From assembly GCF_030409795.1 (NCBI RefSeq), contig NZ_JAUFQN010000019.1, forward strand, positions 496,001-560,000: a stretch of DNA of 64,000 nucleotides, in the 5' to 3' direction. Source of the stretch: Flavobacterium paronense. Its GTDB lineage: Bacteria > Bacteroidota > Bacteroidia > Flavobacteriales > Flavobacteriaceae. Within the stretch, counting starts at the first letter, position 1. Every line of letters begins with the position of its first letter. Shown here in pieces: positions 42,837-51,875 of this stretch. Made by a program: the position numbers and the translations under genes. The notes under the pieces were generated by a model. The model had not been told where the DNA came from. It saw only the letters and a list, made by a program, of their open reading frames with translations, and ran no database searches.

Positions 42837-42974
42837 TGCTCGCAAAGGCGCAAAGGCGCGAAGTTTTATGATTAGTAATGGACTTTAATTTGGTGTTGAG
42901 TTTACTGATAGTTTAGCCCCGATAGTAGCAAGTATCCTCGCAGAGATACTGCGGATAGCGGGAATAAGCTCCTG

Positions 42975-43457
42975 TTATTTCTTCATTTCATTTGATGATT
43001 TATTCACTGCATCTTTCAGGGATTCTTTGTAGACAAGGATTTTATCGAGAACCAGTTTATCGTGGCTACCTATGATTTGAGCTGCTAAGATACCGGCATT
43101 TTTTGCTCCGTTTAGCGCGACAGTTGCTACGGGAACTCCGGCGGGCATTTGCAAAATAGACAAAACCGAATCCCAGCCGTCGATAGAATTGCTTGATTTT
43201 ACGGGTACGCCAATCACGGGTAGAGGCGACATAGAGGCTACCATTCCTGGTAAATGTGCTGCGCCGCCGGCACCAGCAATAATTACTGAAATGCCACGGG
43301 TGTGTGCTTTTTTGCTAAAGTCAAATAATTTTTCGGGCGTTCGGTGTGCTGAGACAATATCGACTTCGGTTTCGATGTCAAAACTTTTTAGGATGTCGAT
43401 GGCTTCCTGCATGATTGGCAAGTCGCTTTGGCTTCCCATGATGATGGCTACTTTCAT
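42975..43457 (-). CDS. purE: N5-carboxyaminoimidazole ribonucleotide mutase
   Basis: 160 residues of class I PurE. Landmarks are MGSQSDLPIMQEA, SAHRTPEKLFDF and IIAGAGGAAHLPGMVA. It moves the carboxyl group of N5-CAIR to CAIR in purine synthesis. The gene follows purK (33 bp), which supplies its substrate. The purK-purE order in Bacteroidota operons supports the call. Confidence 0.95.
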   Translation of the reverse strand: MKVAIIMGSQSDLPIMQEAIDILKSFDIETEVDIVSAHRTPEKLFDFSKKAHTRGISVIIAGAGGAAHLPGMVASMSPLPVIGVPVKSSNSIDGWDSVLSILQMPAGVPVATVALNGAKNAGILAAQIIGSHDKLVLDKILVYKESLKDAVNKSSNEMKK

Positions 43458-43490
43458 ATTAATTGATAATTAACAATTGATAATTAATAA

Positions 43491-44645
43491 TTATTTTGTG
43501 ATTACTCTGATGGTATTCTTCACTTCTTCTGCAATTCGTCTTGCTTCAGTCATATTTTCATTAACGATTGTCACATGCCCCATTTTGCGGAAAGGACGTG
43601 TTTCTTTTTTGCCGTAAATGTGTGGCGTTACGCCATCGATGGCCATTATTTTTTCGATGTTTTGATAGATAACTTTTCCGCTATATCCTTCGGCACCGAC
43701 CAAATTTACCATAATTCCGGCAACTTTACTATCGGTATTTCCTAATGGTAAGTCCAGAATTGCACGCAAGTGATTTTCAAATTGCGAAGTGTAACTGGCT
43801 TCGATGCTGTAATGTCCGGAGTTGTGTGGCCTTGGCGCCACTTCGTTTACCAAAATACCTTCATCGTGTGTTTGGAACATTTCTACTGCCAGCAAGCCCA
43901 CATGATTATAGGCTTCGGAAACCTGTAAGGCAATTTTATTGGCTTTTTTAGCGATGTTGAAATCGATACGAGCCGGACAAATCACGTATTCTACCTGATT
44001 GGCTTCGGGATGGAATTCCATTTCAACGACAGGGTAGGTTTTTACTTCACCTGATTTGCTTCGGGCGACAATTACGGCCAGCTCATTTTTGAAAGGAACC
44101 ATTTGCTCGGCGATGCATTCAACGTTTTGTAGGTTTTCGATATCGTCAATAGAACGAATAATCTTAACGCCATTGCCATCATAACCGAACTGGGCGCTTT
44201 TCCATACAAAAGGCATTTCTATTAAGCCATTCTCAATTTCAGAACGCAGTTTGTTTAAATTATTGAAACGTTTGAAAGCAGCGGTTGGGATTTGGTTTTC
44301 GACATAAAAATCTTTTTGAACGCCTTTATTTTGAATTAACCTAAGTGTTTTTGGCGATGGATATACTTCAAAACCTTCACTTTCTAAAGTGTCTAAAGCG
44401 TCAAGATTTACATTCTCGATTTCGATGGTTAGTAAATCTACTTTTTGGCCAAATTCATAAACGGTATCATAATCCATTAAATCACCGATAAAAAAATGAG
44501 TGGCTCCAAATTGACAAGGCGCATCCATGCTAGGATCTAAAACATAGGTTTGAATATCGAACTTTCGGGTTTCGGCCAATAGCATTTTGCCTAATTGTCC
44601 ACCACCGAGAATTCCCAGTTTGAAATCGGATGAGAAATAGTTCAT
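43491..44645 (-). CDS. purK: N5-carboxyaminoimidazole ribonucleotide synthase
   Basis: 384 residues from the ATG at 44645, which gives MNYFSSDFKLGILGGGQLGK. The 12 extra residues of the open frame (Thr-rich) are not family sequence. It is an ATP-grasp enzyme: FVWKSAQFGYDGNGVKII, EQMVPFKNELAVIVARS, VNEVAPRPHNSGHYSIEA. It makes N5-CAIR from AIR, ATP and bicarbonate and feeds purE directly downstream (33 bp). Confidence 0.94.
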   Translation of the reverse strand: MNYFSSDFKLGILGGGQLGKMLLAETRKFDIQTYVLDPSMDAPCQFGATHFFIGDLMDYDTVYEFGQKVDLLTIEIENVNLDALDTLESEGFEVYPSPKTLRLIQNKGVQKDFYVENQIPTAAFKRFNNLNKLRSEIENGLIEMPFVWKSAQFGYDGNGVKIIRSIDDIENLQNVECIAEQMVPFKNELAVIVARSKSGEVKTYPVVEMEFHPEANQVEYVICPARIDFNIAKKANKIALQVSEAYNHVGLLAVEMFQTHDEGILVNEVAPRPHNSGHYSIEASYTSQFENHLRAILDLPLGNTDSKVAGIMVNLVGAEGYSGKVIYQNIEKIMAIDGVTPHIYGKKETRPFRKMGHVTIVNENMTEARRIAEEVKNTIRVITK

Positions 44646-44781
44646 TGTTGTAGTTGTTGTTGTCGCAAAGATACTAATCAAATATTAATTTGAATTCATA
44701 AGTTTATGCAAAAGAAAACAGCAACTTCAAAAGTAGGAAATGGTTATTTTTTATTTGTGAATTTGACAAAACTATTTTCTT

Positions 44782-46416
44782 TTATCTCCTAATAATAACC
44801 TTTTTACCGATGTCTCCATTAACAGTATTTATTTTAAAACTATAAATACCAATCGATAAACTTTGAACATTAATAGTGAAAGTGTTGCTCGTCAAAGGAT
44901 TTCTATATAATCCAATTTGTTTACCGTCAATCGAATAAATAGCAATAGAATTGATGTTTGCAGTTGAATTTACAGTGACTGTTTCTGCGCTTGGGTTTGG
45001 ATACACAATAAGTTCGTTTTTAGTGTTAAAAGTATCAGTACTTAGCACTGCATCATTATAACAGGAGGGAAGAACCGTATTTTGTATATTGATTAAGCTT
45101 GTAATTTTATTTCCTGTAAATCCGATATTGTTGGTATGGTCATAAAAGGTTAAATCTAAAGTTGGATTGCTTGCGCCAAACCAATCTTGTAGAATTGTGC
45201 TGAAAACTCTTCTGTAATCGTGTTGCACGGTTTGTATCTGATAATTATTCCCGTCGACTGCTTCATTCAAATTAACATTTGTCCCTGAGATTCCAACATT
45301 TAATGAGCTTCCAAATACAAACATTGGAGCAATTTCTCCATGATCTGTTCCCAGGTTTCCATTTTCTCCTGCTTTTCTGCCAAATTCCGAAAAGGTAACT
45401 GCCAAGACATCATTTCCGATGTTCTGATTGTTCAAGTCGGTTATGAAATTGGTTACCGCTTCAGAAACTTGTGTCAACAAATCGGCATGACTGCCAAGAT
45501 GCGTTGTTGTATTTGAAGCTACCTGCAAATTATGAGTATCAAAACCAGCAATTTTTACTAAATAGACTTTGGTTTGCAATCCGCCGGAAATAAATTTAGC
45601 CACTGTTTTTAATTGATTAGCTAGGTTTGAATTTGGATAGGTTACCGAATTTGAACCAGCATTAAACGCAGTGGATATCGATTGAGCATAAGTGTTTGTA
45701 GAGGTGTCATTGTCCAATATATATCGAATTAAATCGCCATATTCTGAATTTGCAATTGTTGTTGGGGCAACACCTCCAAGTCCGTTTACAATAGAATAAA
45801 ACCCTGATGGATCTTGTCCATTTATGTTTAGCGACATTCCATGTTCAACTTCTCCATGAAATCCTAGTGAATTTTCACTACTTCCAAGTTGAATACCCAA
45901 TGGGAAATTAGCCGTTAAGAAATTAGCGTAATAGTTTTCTAAAAATCGTCCAACCCAACCACTATTTAAAATGTTATTGGCTGGTGTTCCATCACCACCA
46001 GTTAACCATAAATCAGTAGATTTGAAATGGGACTTGTCTTGTTCAGGATAACCCACACCTTGGATTAAGCGCATTAATCCATTATCATACAAACTTTTAA
46101 ATCCGGTCAAAGATGGATGTAAACCAACCTGATTAGCTAGGGGTAATGTGGTATCTAGATTTATGATTCCGGTGCTACCTGTATTGCTTAATTTAATGTT
46201 TGGGCGCAAAGCTGCATAAGCATCATATTGGTTAATTGGAACTACAGTATTCAGTCCGTCATTAGCACCAGCTAATTGTATCAGTACAATTTTTTTTCCA
46301 TTCACATTCGGACACGCATCCATTCCTGCCGATTTGAATAGCGCAAAAACTTCTGTTGGTAATAATGACAATGCGCTTGCAGTAGCCGTTAATTGTATAA
46401 AGTTCCTTCTTTTCAT
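44782..46416 (-). CDS. DUF1501 protein with Tat-like signal and T9SS tail
   Basis: 544 residues. The N-terminus MKRRNFIQLTATASALSLL has the twin-arginine pattern and a hydrophobic stretch. The DUF1501 domain follows: ILIQLAGANDGLNTVVP, KSHFKSTDLWLTGGDG, GFDTHNLQ, TFSEFGRKAGENGNLGTDHG. This domain belongs to the alkaline-phosphatase-like fold. The last 70 residues form a T9SS type A sorting domain (VYPNPSAETVTV, IYSIDGKQIGLY, LSIGIYSFKI). It is encoded 11 bp after the DUF1800 gene. The two families co-occur widely. Confidence 0.85.
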   Translation of the reverse strand: MKRRNFIQLTATASALSLLPTEVFALFKSAGMDACPNVNGKKIVLIQLAGANDGLNTVVPINQYDAYAALRPNIKLSNTGSTGIINLDTTLPLANQVGLHPSLTGFKSLYDNGLMRLIQGVGYPEQDKSHFKSTDLWLTGGDGTPANNILNSGWVGRFLENYYANFLTANFPLGIQLGSSENSLGFHGEVEHGMSLNINGQDPSGFYSIVNGLGGVAPTTIANSEYGDLIRYILDNDTSTNTYAQSISTAFNAGSNSVTYPNSNLANQLKTVAKFISGGLQTKVYLVKIAGFDTHNLQVASNTTTHLGSHADLLTQVSEAVTNFITDLNNQNIGNDVLAVTFSEFGRKAGENGNLGTDHGEIAPMFVFGSSLNVGISGTNVNLNEAVDGNNYQIQTVQHDYRRVFSTILQDWFGASNPTLDLTFYDHTNNIGFTGNKITSLINIQNTVLPSCYNDAVLSTDTFNTKNELIVYPNPSAETVTVNSTANINSIAIYSIDGKQIGLYRNPLTSNTFTINVQSLSIGIYSFKINTVNGDIGKKVIIRR

Positions 46417-46427
46417 CTTGCTTGTAC

Positions 46428-48065
46428 TTAAAAAATTTGAGATTCAGGAGCGCTTAAAATCTTAGTTAACATTAATTTTAAACGTGGTTCAACTATGGCA
46501 TTGTTATTATCTGAAACAAAAGTATTCCAAGCTGTTGTCCAATAATTAGCAGCATACCCTTGAAGTAAAAATGAATTCATAAAATAATTTATTCTGTCAG
46601 CATCCGGTGTTTGAGCAAATAACGAATTGCATAATTCTGAAGTAAGAACATAAGCATCAGAAGCATCTGAAATTAATCCGCCATTTTTTATTACATCAGA
46701 AATATTGATTTTCCCTGCAATATTATTATTTCCACTGATTCTATTAAATCCATCTAATAATGATTCCCCTAAACGATATCTTGCAATTAGCGTTGCCGAT
46801 GAAATCCAGCTTTTGTCATATTCTGGATTTTGATAATACGCAAGATGGCCAGCTACATTTGGCGGACTAAAGATTGGCATATTTGCTCCAGTCATAAAGG
46901 TATCATGAACAAAGTTTCTGTAAAAAGTGTTGTAAAAATTTATAGGATCTGATGTTGGATCTGGAATAGTTGCTTGTAAATAGCTGCAAACTTCAGAGAT
47001 TTGTTGTAAAGGAGATTTAATTATTGCACCAATGGTTTCATCAATAGCACTAGAATCGTCTAAATCATAAAAATGCTTGCTTTCTAATAATCTCCTTAAA
47101 ACAGGGACAATTTCATATCCGTTAGTATATAAATCTTGAGCCAAAGGTGTTATAATATCAGTTTCGACATCAGCAGTTATGTTACCTTTAACAAAATAGA
47201 CATACATTTTTCGGCAAATATTTTTTGCTGTTGCCATTTGATTAAAAATCATTTCAACATAAGTATCTAATTCTGTATCCATTGAAGCTGCATCTGTTGC
47301 TGAATTAATGGAAACAGAATTAAAAGCGCTACTAAATGTTTTTACAGCTGTATTGTGTTGCCCAAATTGATTGGAGCCTTTTGGTATTCCTGTAGTAGTA
47401 TCAATAATTGTTCTGTCTGCTATTCGTTGAAATCCTGTTAAAACTTTTGCAGATTGAACAATATCAGTTTCGGTATAATTAGTGTAATTACCTGGAGCAA
47501 TTTGTTCCCCTTTTCCAATGGTAAACAGCTCTAAAAATTCACGGGCGTAATTTTCGTTTGGAGAATTTGAAATGTTTTCATTGTTATTTAGGTAGAGTAG
47601 CATCGAATTACAAAGGGTCATTTTTTTTGCTAACGTTTTGTAATTTCCATAGGAATAGTATAATAGCAATCTCAGATAATCATAAAAATCAGTTGAAGTG
47701 CCCGCTGTATTCCCTTTTTCAATGGTAAAACGAGTGGAAAGAAAATGAGATAGTTTGTATTTTAAAGTTGCATCATTAACTGCATTGTACCACCACCAAC
47801 CCGAAACAATTATATTTTTTCGTTGTTGCCCATTAAATGATGAAGATATAGCAGAAGATTCTGTCCAAAAGCCATCTCCATATGGGTCAAAAGGTAAAGC
47901 TAGCGTTAATGAATTATCTACTAATAATAAGTCTAATGCTTGCTGTGGCGTTAGTGTTGAAAATTGATTGATTAAAGTTTTGGTATATTTAAAAGTGGCT
48001 CGTCTCAATAAATGTTTAGCGTTTCCATTTCCTAAAACTGAAGTGTTGGGTAGTAATGAAGCCAT
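46428..48065 (-). CDS. DUF1800 protein
   Basis: 545 residues. DUF1800 landmarks are HLLRRATFKYTKTLINQF at the start, LSHFLSTRFTIEKGNT, NYAREFLELFTIGKGEQI, ARYRLGESLLDGFNRI and SPPNVAGHLAYYQNPEYD. The family is of unknown function and is encoded next to DUF1501 in many bacteria. This copy has no signal peptide. Upstream codons are closed by a stop (TAA in frame 12 bp before the ATG), so a longer start is not available. The partner at 44782 carries a Tat-like signal. Confidence 0.85.
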   Translation of the reverse strand: MASLLPNTSVLGNGNAKHLLRRATFKYTKTLINQFSTLTPQQALDLLLVDNSLTLALPFDPYGDGFWTESSAISSSFNGQQRKNIIVSGWWWYNAVNDATLKYKLSHFLSTRFTIEKGNTAGTSTDFYDYLRLLLYYSYGNYKTLAKKMTLCNSMLLYLNNNENISNSPNENYAREFLELFTIGKGEQIAPGNYTNYTETDIVQSAKVLTGFQRIADRTIIDTTTGIPKGSNQFGQHNTAVKTFSSAFNSVSINSATDAASMDTELDTYVEMIFNQMATAKNICRKMYVYFVKGNITADVETDIITPLAQDLYTNGYEIVPVLRRLLESKHFYDLDDSSAIDETIGAIIKSPLQQISEVCSYLQATIPDPTSDPINFYNTFYRNFVHDTFMTGANMPIFSPPNVAGHLAYYQNPEYDKSWISSATLIARYRLGESLLDGFNRISGNNNIAGKINISDVIKNGGLISDASDAYVLTSELCNSLFAQTPDADRINYFMNSFLLQGYAANYWTTAWNTFVSDNNNAIVEPRLKLMLTKILSAPESQIF

Positions 48066-48188
48066 TTTAAAACTGATTTTTATAAATTAAGACACCTATA
48101 AAGTAAAAAGATTTAGAGCTAAAGTATATGTTTTCAACGAATTATTAAAATATTTTATTTTGTTTCACTAATATCCTTATTTCTTCTT

Positions 48189-48196
48189 TAAATTTG
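48189..48196 (+). promoter_or_regulatory. -7 box TAAATTTG of hpt
   Basis: A perfect TAnnTTTG match, 23 bp before the start codon. Confidence 0.55.
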
Positions 48197-48219
48197 CACC
48201 TTATTTAAAATCTCAAAAA

Positions 48220-48750
48220 ATGATACACCTTCACGACAAGACTTTCGAGCCATTTATTTCTTCAGATGAAATTGATTTTGCAATAAAAAATATGGCTAAA
48301 CAAATGGATGATGATTTTTTTGATGAAGTCCCTGTTTTTATAGGTGTTTTGAATGGAGCTTTTATGGTATTATCTGATTTGATGAAACAATACCGTGGGA
48401 TGTGCGAAGTGAGTTTTGTGAAAATGGCTTCCTATGAAGGGACTGAAACAACCAATGAAGTTAAACAATTGATAGGATTGAATCAGGATTTAGAAGGAAG
48501 AACAGTTGTGGTTGTGGAAGATATTGTTGACACGGGAAACACAGTTGAAGAATTAAAAGCAATTTTCAAACAAAAAAAGGTTAAGCATTTAAAAATTGCT
48601 ACACTATTCTTCAAACCGGATGCCTATAAAAAAGACATTAAAATTGATTATGTTGGAATCAGAATTCCGAATAAATTCATTGTTGGCTACGGTTTAGACT
48701 ATGATGGTTTGGGAAGAAATTTACCAGACGTTTATCAATTAGCACAATAA
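48220..48750 (+). CDS. hpt: Hypoxanthine phosphoribosyltransferase
   Basis: 176 residues. The PRPP-binding motif is VVVVEDIVDTGNTVEEL (about 96-112), with GVLNGAFMVLSDLM and FVKMASYEGTETT as the flexible-loop region. It salvages hypoxanthine and guanine with PRPP. The gene precedes adk by 29 bp, a pairing common in Bacteroidota. Confidence 0.93.
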   Translation: MIHLHDKTFEPFISSDEIDFAIKNMAKQMDDDFFDEVPVFIGVLNGAFMVLSDLMKQYRGMCEVSFVKMASYEGTETTNEVKQLIGLNQDLEGRTVVVVEDIVDTGNTVEELKAIFKQKKVKHLKIATLFFKPDAYKKDIKIDYVGIRIPNKFIVGYGLDYDGLGRNLPDVYQLAQ

Positions 48751-48779
48751 CTCATAACTTATAACTCATAATTATTAAA

Positions 48780-49352
48780 ATGATTAACATCGTTCTTTTC
48801 GGAAAACCAGGTGCAGGAAAAGGCACACAAGCTGAATTTTTAAAAGAAAAATACAATCTGACCCATCTTTCAACTGGAGATATTTTCAGGTATAATATTA
48901 AGAACAATACTGAACTAGGACAACTTGCCAAAACGTTTATGGACAAAGGCGATTTAGTTCCGGATGAAGTTACCATTCAAATGTTGCAAAGCGAAGTGGA
49001 TAAAAATCCACAATCTGCGGGGTTTTTATTTGATGGTTTTCCGAGAACATTAGCGCAAGCTTCCGCTTTAGATAATTTTTTAGAAGCTAAAAAGCAAAGC
49101 ATTACAGCAACAGTTGCTTTAGAGGCTGATGACAATATTTTAGTAGCCCGTTTGTTAGAAAGAGGAAAAACCTCAGGAAGGCCTGACGACCAAGATGAAG
49201 AAAAAATCAGGAATCGTTATGATGAATACAACCAAAAAACGGCGCCTTTGATGGATTATTACAAGGCTCAAGGAAAATTTCATTCCGTAGACGGCATTGG
49301 AACGATTGCAGAAGTAACAGAACGTTTGACTAACGTTTTCGACAAATTATAA
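48780..49352 (+). CDS. adk: Adenylate kinase
   Basis: 190 residues, a short-lid form. Walker A is GKPGAGKGTQAEFL (about 8-16), followed by LSTGDIFRYNI, GFLFDGFPRTLAQA and RLLERGKTSGRPDD. It interconverts ATP, ADP and AMP. The leader between hpt and adk (48749-48776) has the tandem phrase AACTCATAACTTAT. Confidence 0.96.
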   Translation: MINIVLFGKPGAGKGTQAEFLKEKYNLTHLSTGDIFRYNIKNNTELGQLAKTFMDKGDLVPDEVTIQMLQSEVDKNPQSAGFLFDGFPRTLAQASALDNFLEAKKQSITATVALEADDNILVARLLERGKTSGRPDDQDEEKIRNRYDEYNQKTAPLMDYYKAQGKFHSVDGIGTIAEVTERLTNVFDKL

Positions 49353-49434
49353 GGTTTATAGTTTAGGGTTTATGGTTGTTAGTTAGACTAAACGACAGAC
49401 CACAAACCACAGACCACAAACAATAAACAAACAA

Positions 49435-50709
49435 ATGGAAATTCTTATCATTCTTTTTTTAATACTGCTTAACGGTGTTTTTTCTATGTCGGAAATCGCG
49501 TTGATTTCGGCGCGTAAAAACCGTTTGGAAACCGCGGCCAAAAAAGGAAATACTAATGCCAAAGTAGCGCTTGACTTAGCCAATTCACCAAATAAATTTC
49601 TTTCTACAGTTCAAATCGGAATTACATTAATCGGAATTTTGACCGGTATTTATTCAGGAGACAAAATTACTCACGATGTTCAGGCTTACGTTGCAGGTTT
49701 TGCTTTTTTGAAACCTTATTCGGTAACTATTGGTGTTGGAATTGTCGTGGTAATCTTGACTTTCTTTTCTTTGGTTTTAGGCGAACTATTACCAAAAAGA
49801 ATTGGACTAAATCATCCCGAAAATATTGCCAAAGCTGTAGCGGTTCCAATGAAGATTATTTCACAAATAACGGCACCTTTTATTTGGTTGCTAACAATTT
49901 CAACGGAAGGTTTACTCAAAATTTTAAACATAAAACCAACAGCTGACGGGAAAGTAACCGAAGAAGAAATCAAAGCCATCATTAAAGAAGGAACCGAAGG
50001 CGGCGAAGTTCAGGAAATAGAGCAGGACATAGTGGAACGCGTTTTTCATATTGGCGACAGAAAAATCAATTCATTAATGACGCACAGACAATCCATTGTT
50101 TATCTTTCTTATGAAGATTCGATTGAGGAATTGAAAGCCAAAATGCTCAGTGAATTACATTCTATATACCCGGTTTGCAAAGAGAACATGGATGATGTTG
50201 AAGGTGTTGTTTTGTTAAAAGATTTATTTGCCAGTTTTGAAAAAGGTAAATTCGATTTAAAATTAATTACCAAAACTCCTGTCTATCTTATTGAACATAC
50301 TTCGGCATACAAAGCATTAGAAAATTTCAAAAAATCAAAAGTGCATTATGCTTTTGTTACCGATGAATACGGTGTGTTTCAAGGAATAATTACATTAAAT
50401 GATATCTTGGAAGCATTGGTTGGCGACGCATCCGATTTTGATGAAGATGAATACCAGTTGATAGCTCGCGAAGACGGAACCTGGTTGGTTGACGGATTGT
50501 ATTCTTTACACGACTTCCTAACATATTTTGATATGGATGATTTAACCAACGATTATGAAGTTACAACTGTTAGCGGATTAATTATGACCGAAATGGGTAA
50601 AATTCCAATAACTGGAGAAAAACTAATTTGGAACAAATTAGAATTAGAAATCATCGATATGGATGGGGTGAAGATTGATAAAGTGCTGGTGAAAGCAATT
50701 AAGGAATAG
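49435..50709 (+). CDS. DUF21-CBS-CorC family transporter-type protein
   Basis: 424 residues. Membrane segments in the first 170 residues form a DUF21/CNNM domain (SMSEIALISARKNRLETAAK, TVQIGITLIGILTGIYSG, LVLGELLPKRIGLNHPE). They are followed by two CBS motifs (about 200-330) and a CorC_HlyC domain at the C-terminus (WLVDGLYSLHDF, TTVSGLIMTEMGKIP). Relatives act in Mg2+ and other cation transport or resistance; annotations as hemolysin are historic. The leader is A/C-rich with repeated CAGACCACAAACCA-like words. Confidence 0.9.
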   Translation: MEILIILFLILLNGVFSMSEIALISARKNRLETAAKKGNTNAKVALDLANSPNKFLSTVQIGITLIGILTGIYSGDKITHDVQAYVAGFAFLKPYSVTIGVGIVVVILTFFSLVLGELLPKRIGLNHPENIAKAVAVPMKIISQITAPFIWLLTISTEGLLKILNIKPTADGKVTEEEIKAIIKEGTEGGEVQEIEQDIVERVFHIGDRKINSLMTHRQSIVYLSYEDSIEELKAKMLSELHSIYPVCKENMDDVEGVVLLKDLFASFEKGKFDLKLITKTPVYLIEHTSAYKALENFKKSKVHYAFVTDEYGVFQGIITLNDILEALVGDASDFDEDEYQLIAREDGTWLVDGLYSLHDFLTYFDMDDLTNDYEVTTVSGLIMTEMGKIPITGEKLIWNKLELEIIDMDGVKIDKVLVKAIKE

Positions 50710-50792
50710 TTATCAGTTATCAGTTTTCGGTTTTAAAGTAGTTGAGCTATTGAGGACGGAAAACAGAAAACAGAAAACAGAAAACGGAAATT

Positions 50793-51827
50793 ATGACAGA
50801 AGGAAATTTTGTAGATTATGTAAAAATATACGTTTCTTCCGGAAAAGGAGGAAAGGGTTCTTCGCATTTGCACAGAGAAAAATTTATTGAAAAAGGTGGA
50901 CCCGATGGTGGTGATGGCGGTCGTGGTGGACACGTTATTTTAAAAGGCAACAAAGGACTTTGGACATTGTTTCACCTCAAGTTTGCCCGACATGTCAAAG
51001 CTGGTCATGGTGGCGATGGCGGAAGTTCGAGAAGTACCGGTCACGATGGCGAAGATATTACGATTGAAGTCCCGTTAGGAACTGTAGTTCGAGATAAAGA
51101 AACCGACGAAATCTTGTTTGAAATAACCGAAAATGGTGAAGAAAGGATCCTTGCTAAAGGCGGAAAAGGAGGATTAGGGAACTGGAATTTCAGAAGTTCG
51201 ACTAATCAAACACCTCGTTATGCACAACCGGGAATGCCTCCGGAAGAAGTAGATGTTGTCTTGGAGTTGAAAGTTTTGGCAGATGTTGGTTTAGTAGGTT
51301 TCCCCAATGCCGGAAAATCGACTTTGCTTTCTGTGTTGACTTCGGCTAAGCCAAAAATTGCCGATTATCCGTTTACTACTTTAAAACCTAATTTAGGAAT
51401 CGTTGCTTATCGCGAATTCAAATCCTTTATTATGGCAGATATCCCCGGAATTATAGAAGGTGCTGCTGAAGGAAAAGGATTAGGGCATTATTTTTTACGT
51501 CATATTGAACGAAACTCTACCCTTTTATTTTTAGTTCCAGCCGATGCTGATGACATTAAAAAAGAATACGAAATCTTATTAGATGAATTGCGTCGGTACA
51601 ATCCGGAAATGTTAGATAAGGATAAATTATTAGTTGTTTCAAAATGTGATATGCTTGATGACGAACTAAAAGCCGAATTAAAAGCACAACTGAAAAAGGA
51701 AATCAAAGGAATTCCGTTCCTGTTTATTTCTTCAGTAGCTCAGCAAGGATTAACTGAATTAAAAGACAAACTCTGGGAAATGCTCAACGTTGACACTGAA
51801 GAACCAGAAAATAGTCATGGTCTATAA
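50793..51827 (+). CDS. obgE: Obg-family GTPase
   Basis: 344 residues. The Gly-rich Obg domain occupies 1-160 ([38 protein letters not shown]). In the GTPase domain G1 is [12 protein letters not shown]3 [14 protein letters not shown] and G4 VSKCD (SKCD in place of the usual NKxD). It is an essential factor in ribosome assembly in other bacteria. The leader has tandem GAAAACA words before the ATG. It shares a terminator with the convergent adhesin gene. Confidence 0.95.
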   Translation: MTEGNFVDYVKIYVSSGKGGKGSSHLHREKFIEKGGPDGGDGGRGGHVILKGNKGLWTLFHLKFARHVKAGHGGDGGSSRSTGHDGEDITIEVPLGTVVRDKETDEILFEITENGEERILAKGGKGGLGNWNFRSSTNQTPRYAQPGMPPEEVDVVLELKVLADVGLVGFPNAGKSTLLSVLTSAKPKIADYPFTTLKPNLGIVAYREFKSFIMADIPGIIEGAAEGKGLGHYFLRHIERNSTLLFLVPADADDIKKEYEILLDELRRYNPEMLDKDKLLVVSKCDMLDDELKAELKAQLKKEIKGIPFLFISSVAQQGLTELKDKLWEMLNVDTEEPENSHGL

Positions 51828-51830
51828 AAC

Positions 51831-51860
51831 AAAAAATCCAGAAGTAATTCTGGATTTTTT
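51831..51860. terminator. Bidirectional terminator between obgE and the adhesin gene
   Basis: AAAAAATCCAGAA (51831-51843) and TTCTGGATTTTTT (51848-51860) form a perfect 13-bp stem with a 4-base loop; A and T runs serve both convergent genes. Confidence 0.92.
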
Positions 51861-51875
51861 ATTTAAAATTTGTTG

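Noticed and set aside
42872..42974. Mobile-element end between the M3 peptidase and purE (GATAG words and a short AGTATC/GATACT stem)
   Set aside because: Short REP-like sequence only; no transposase, no terminal repeats and no target duplication visible.
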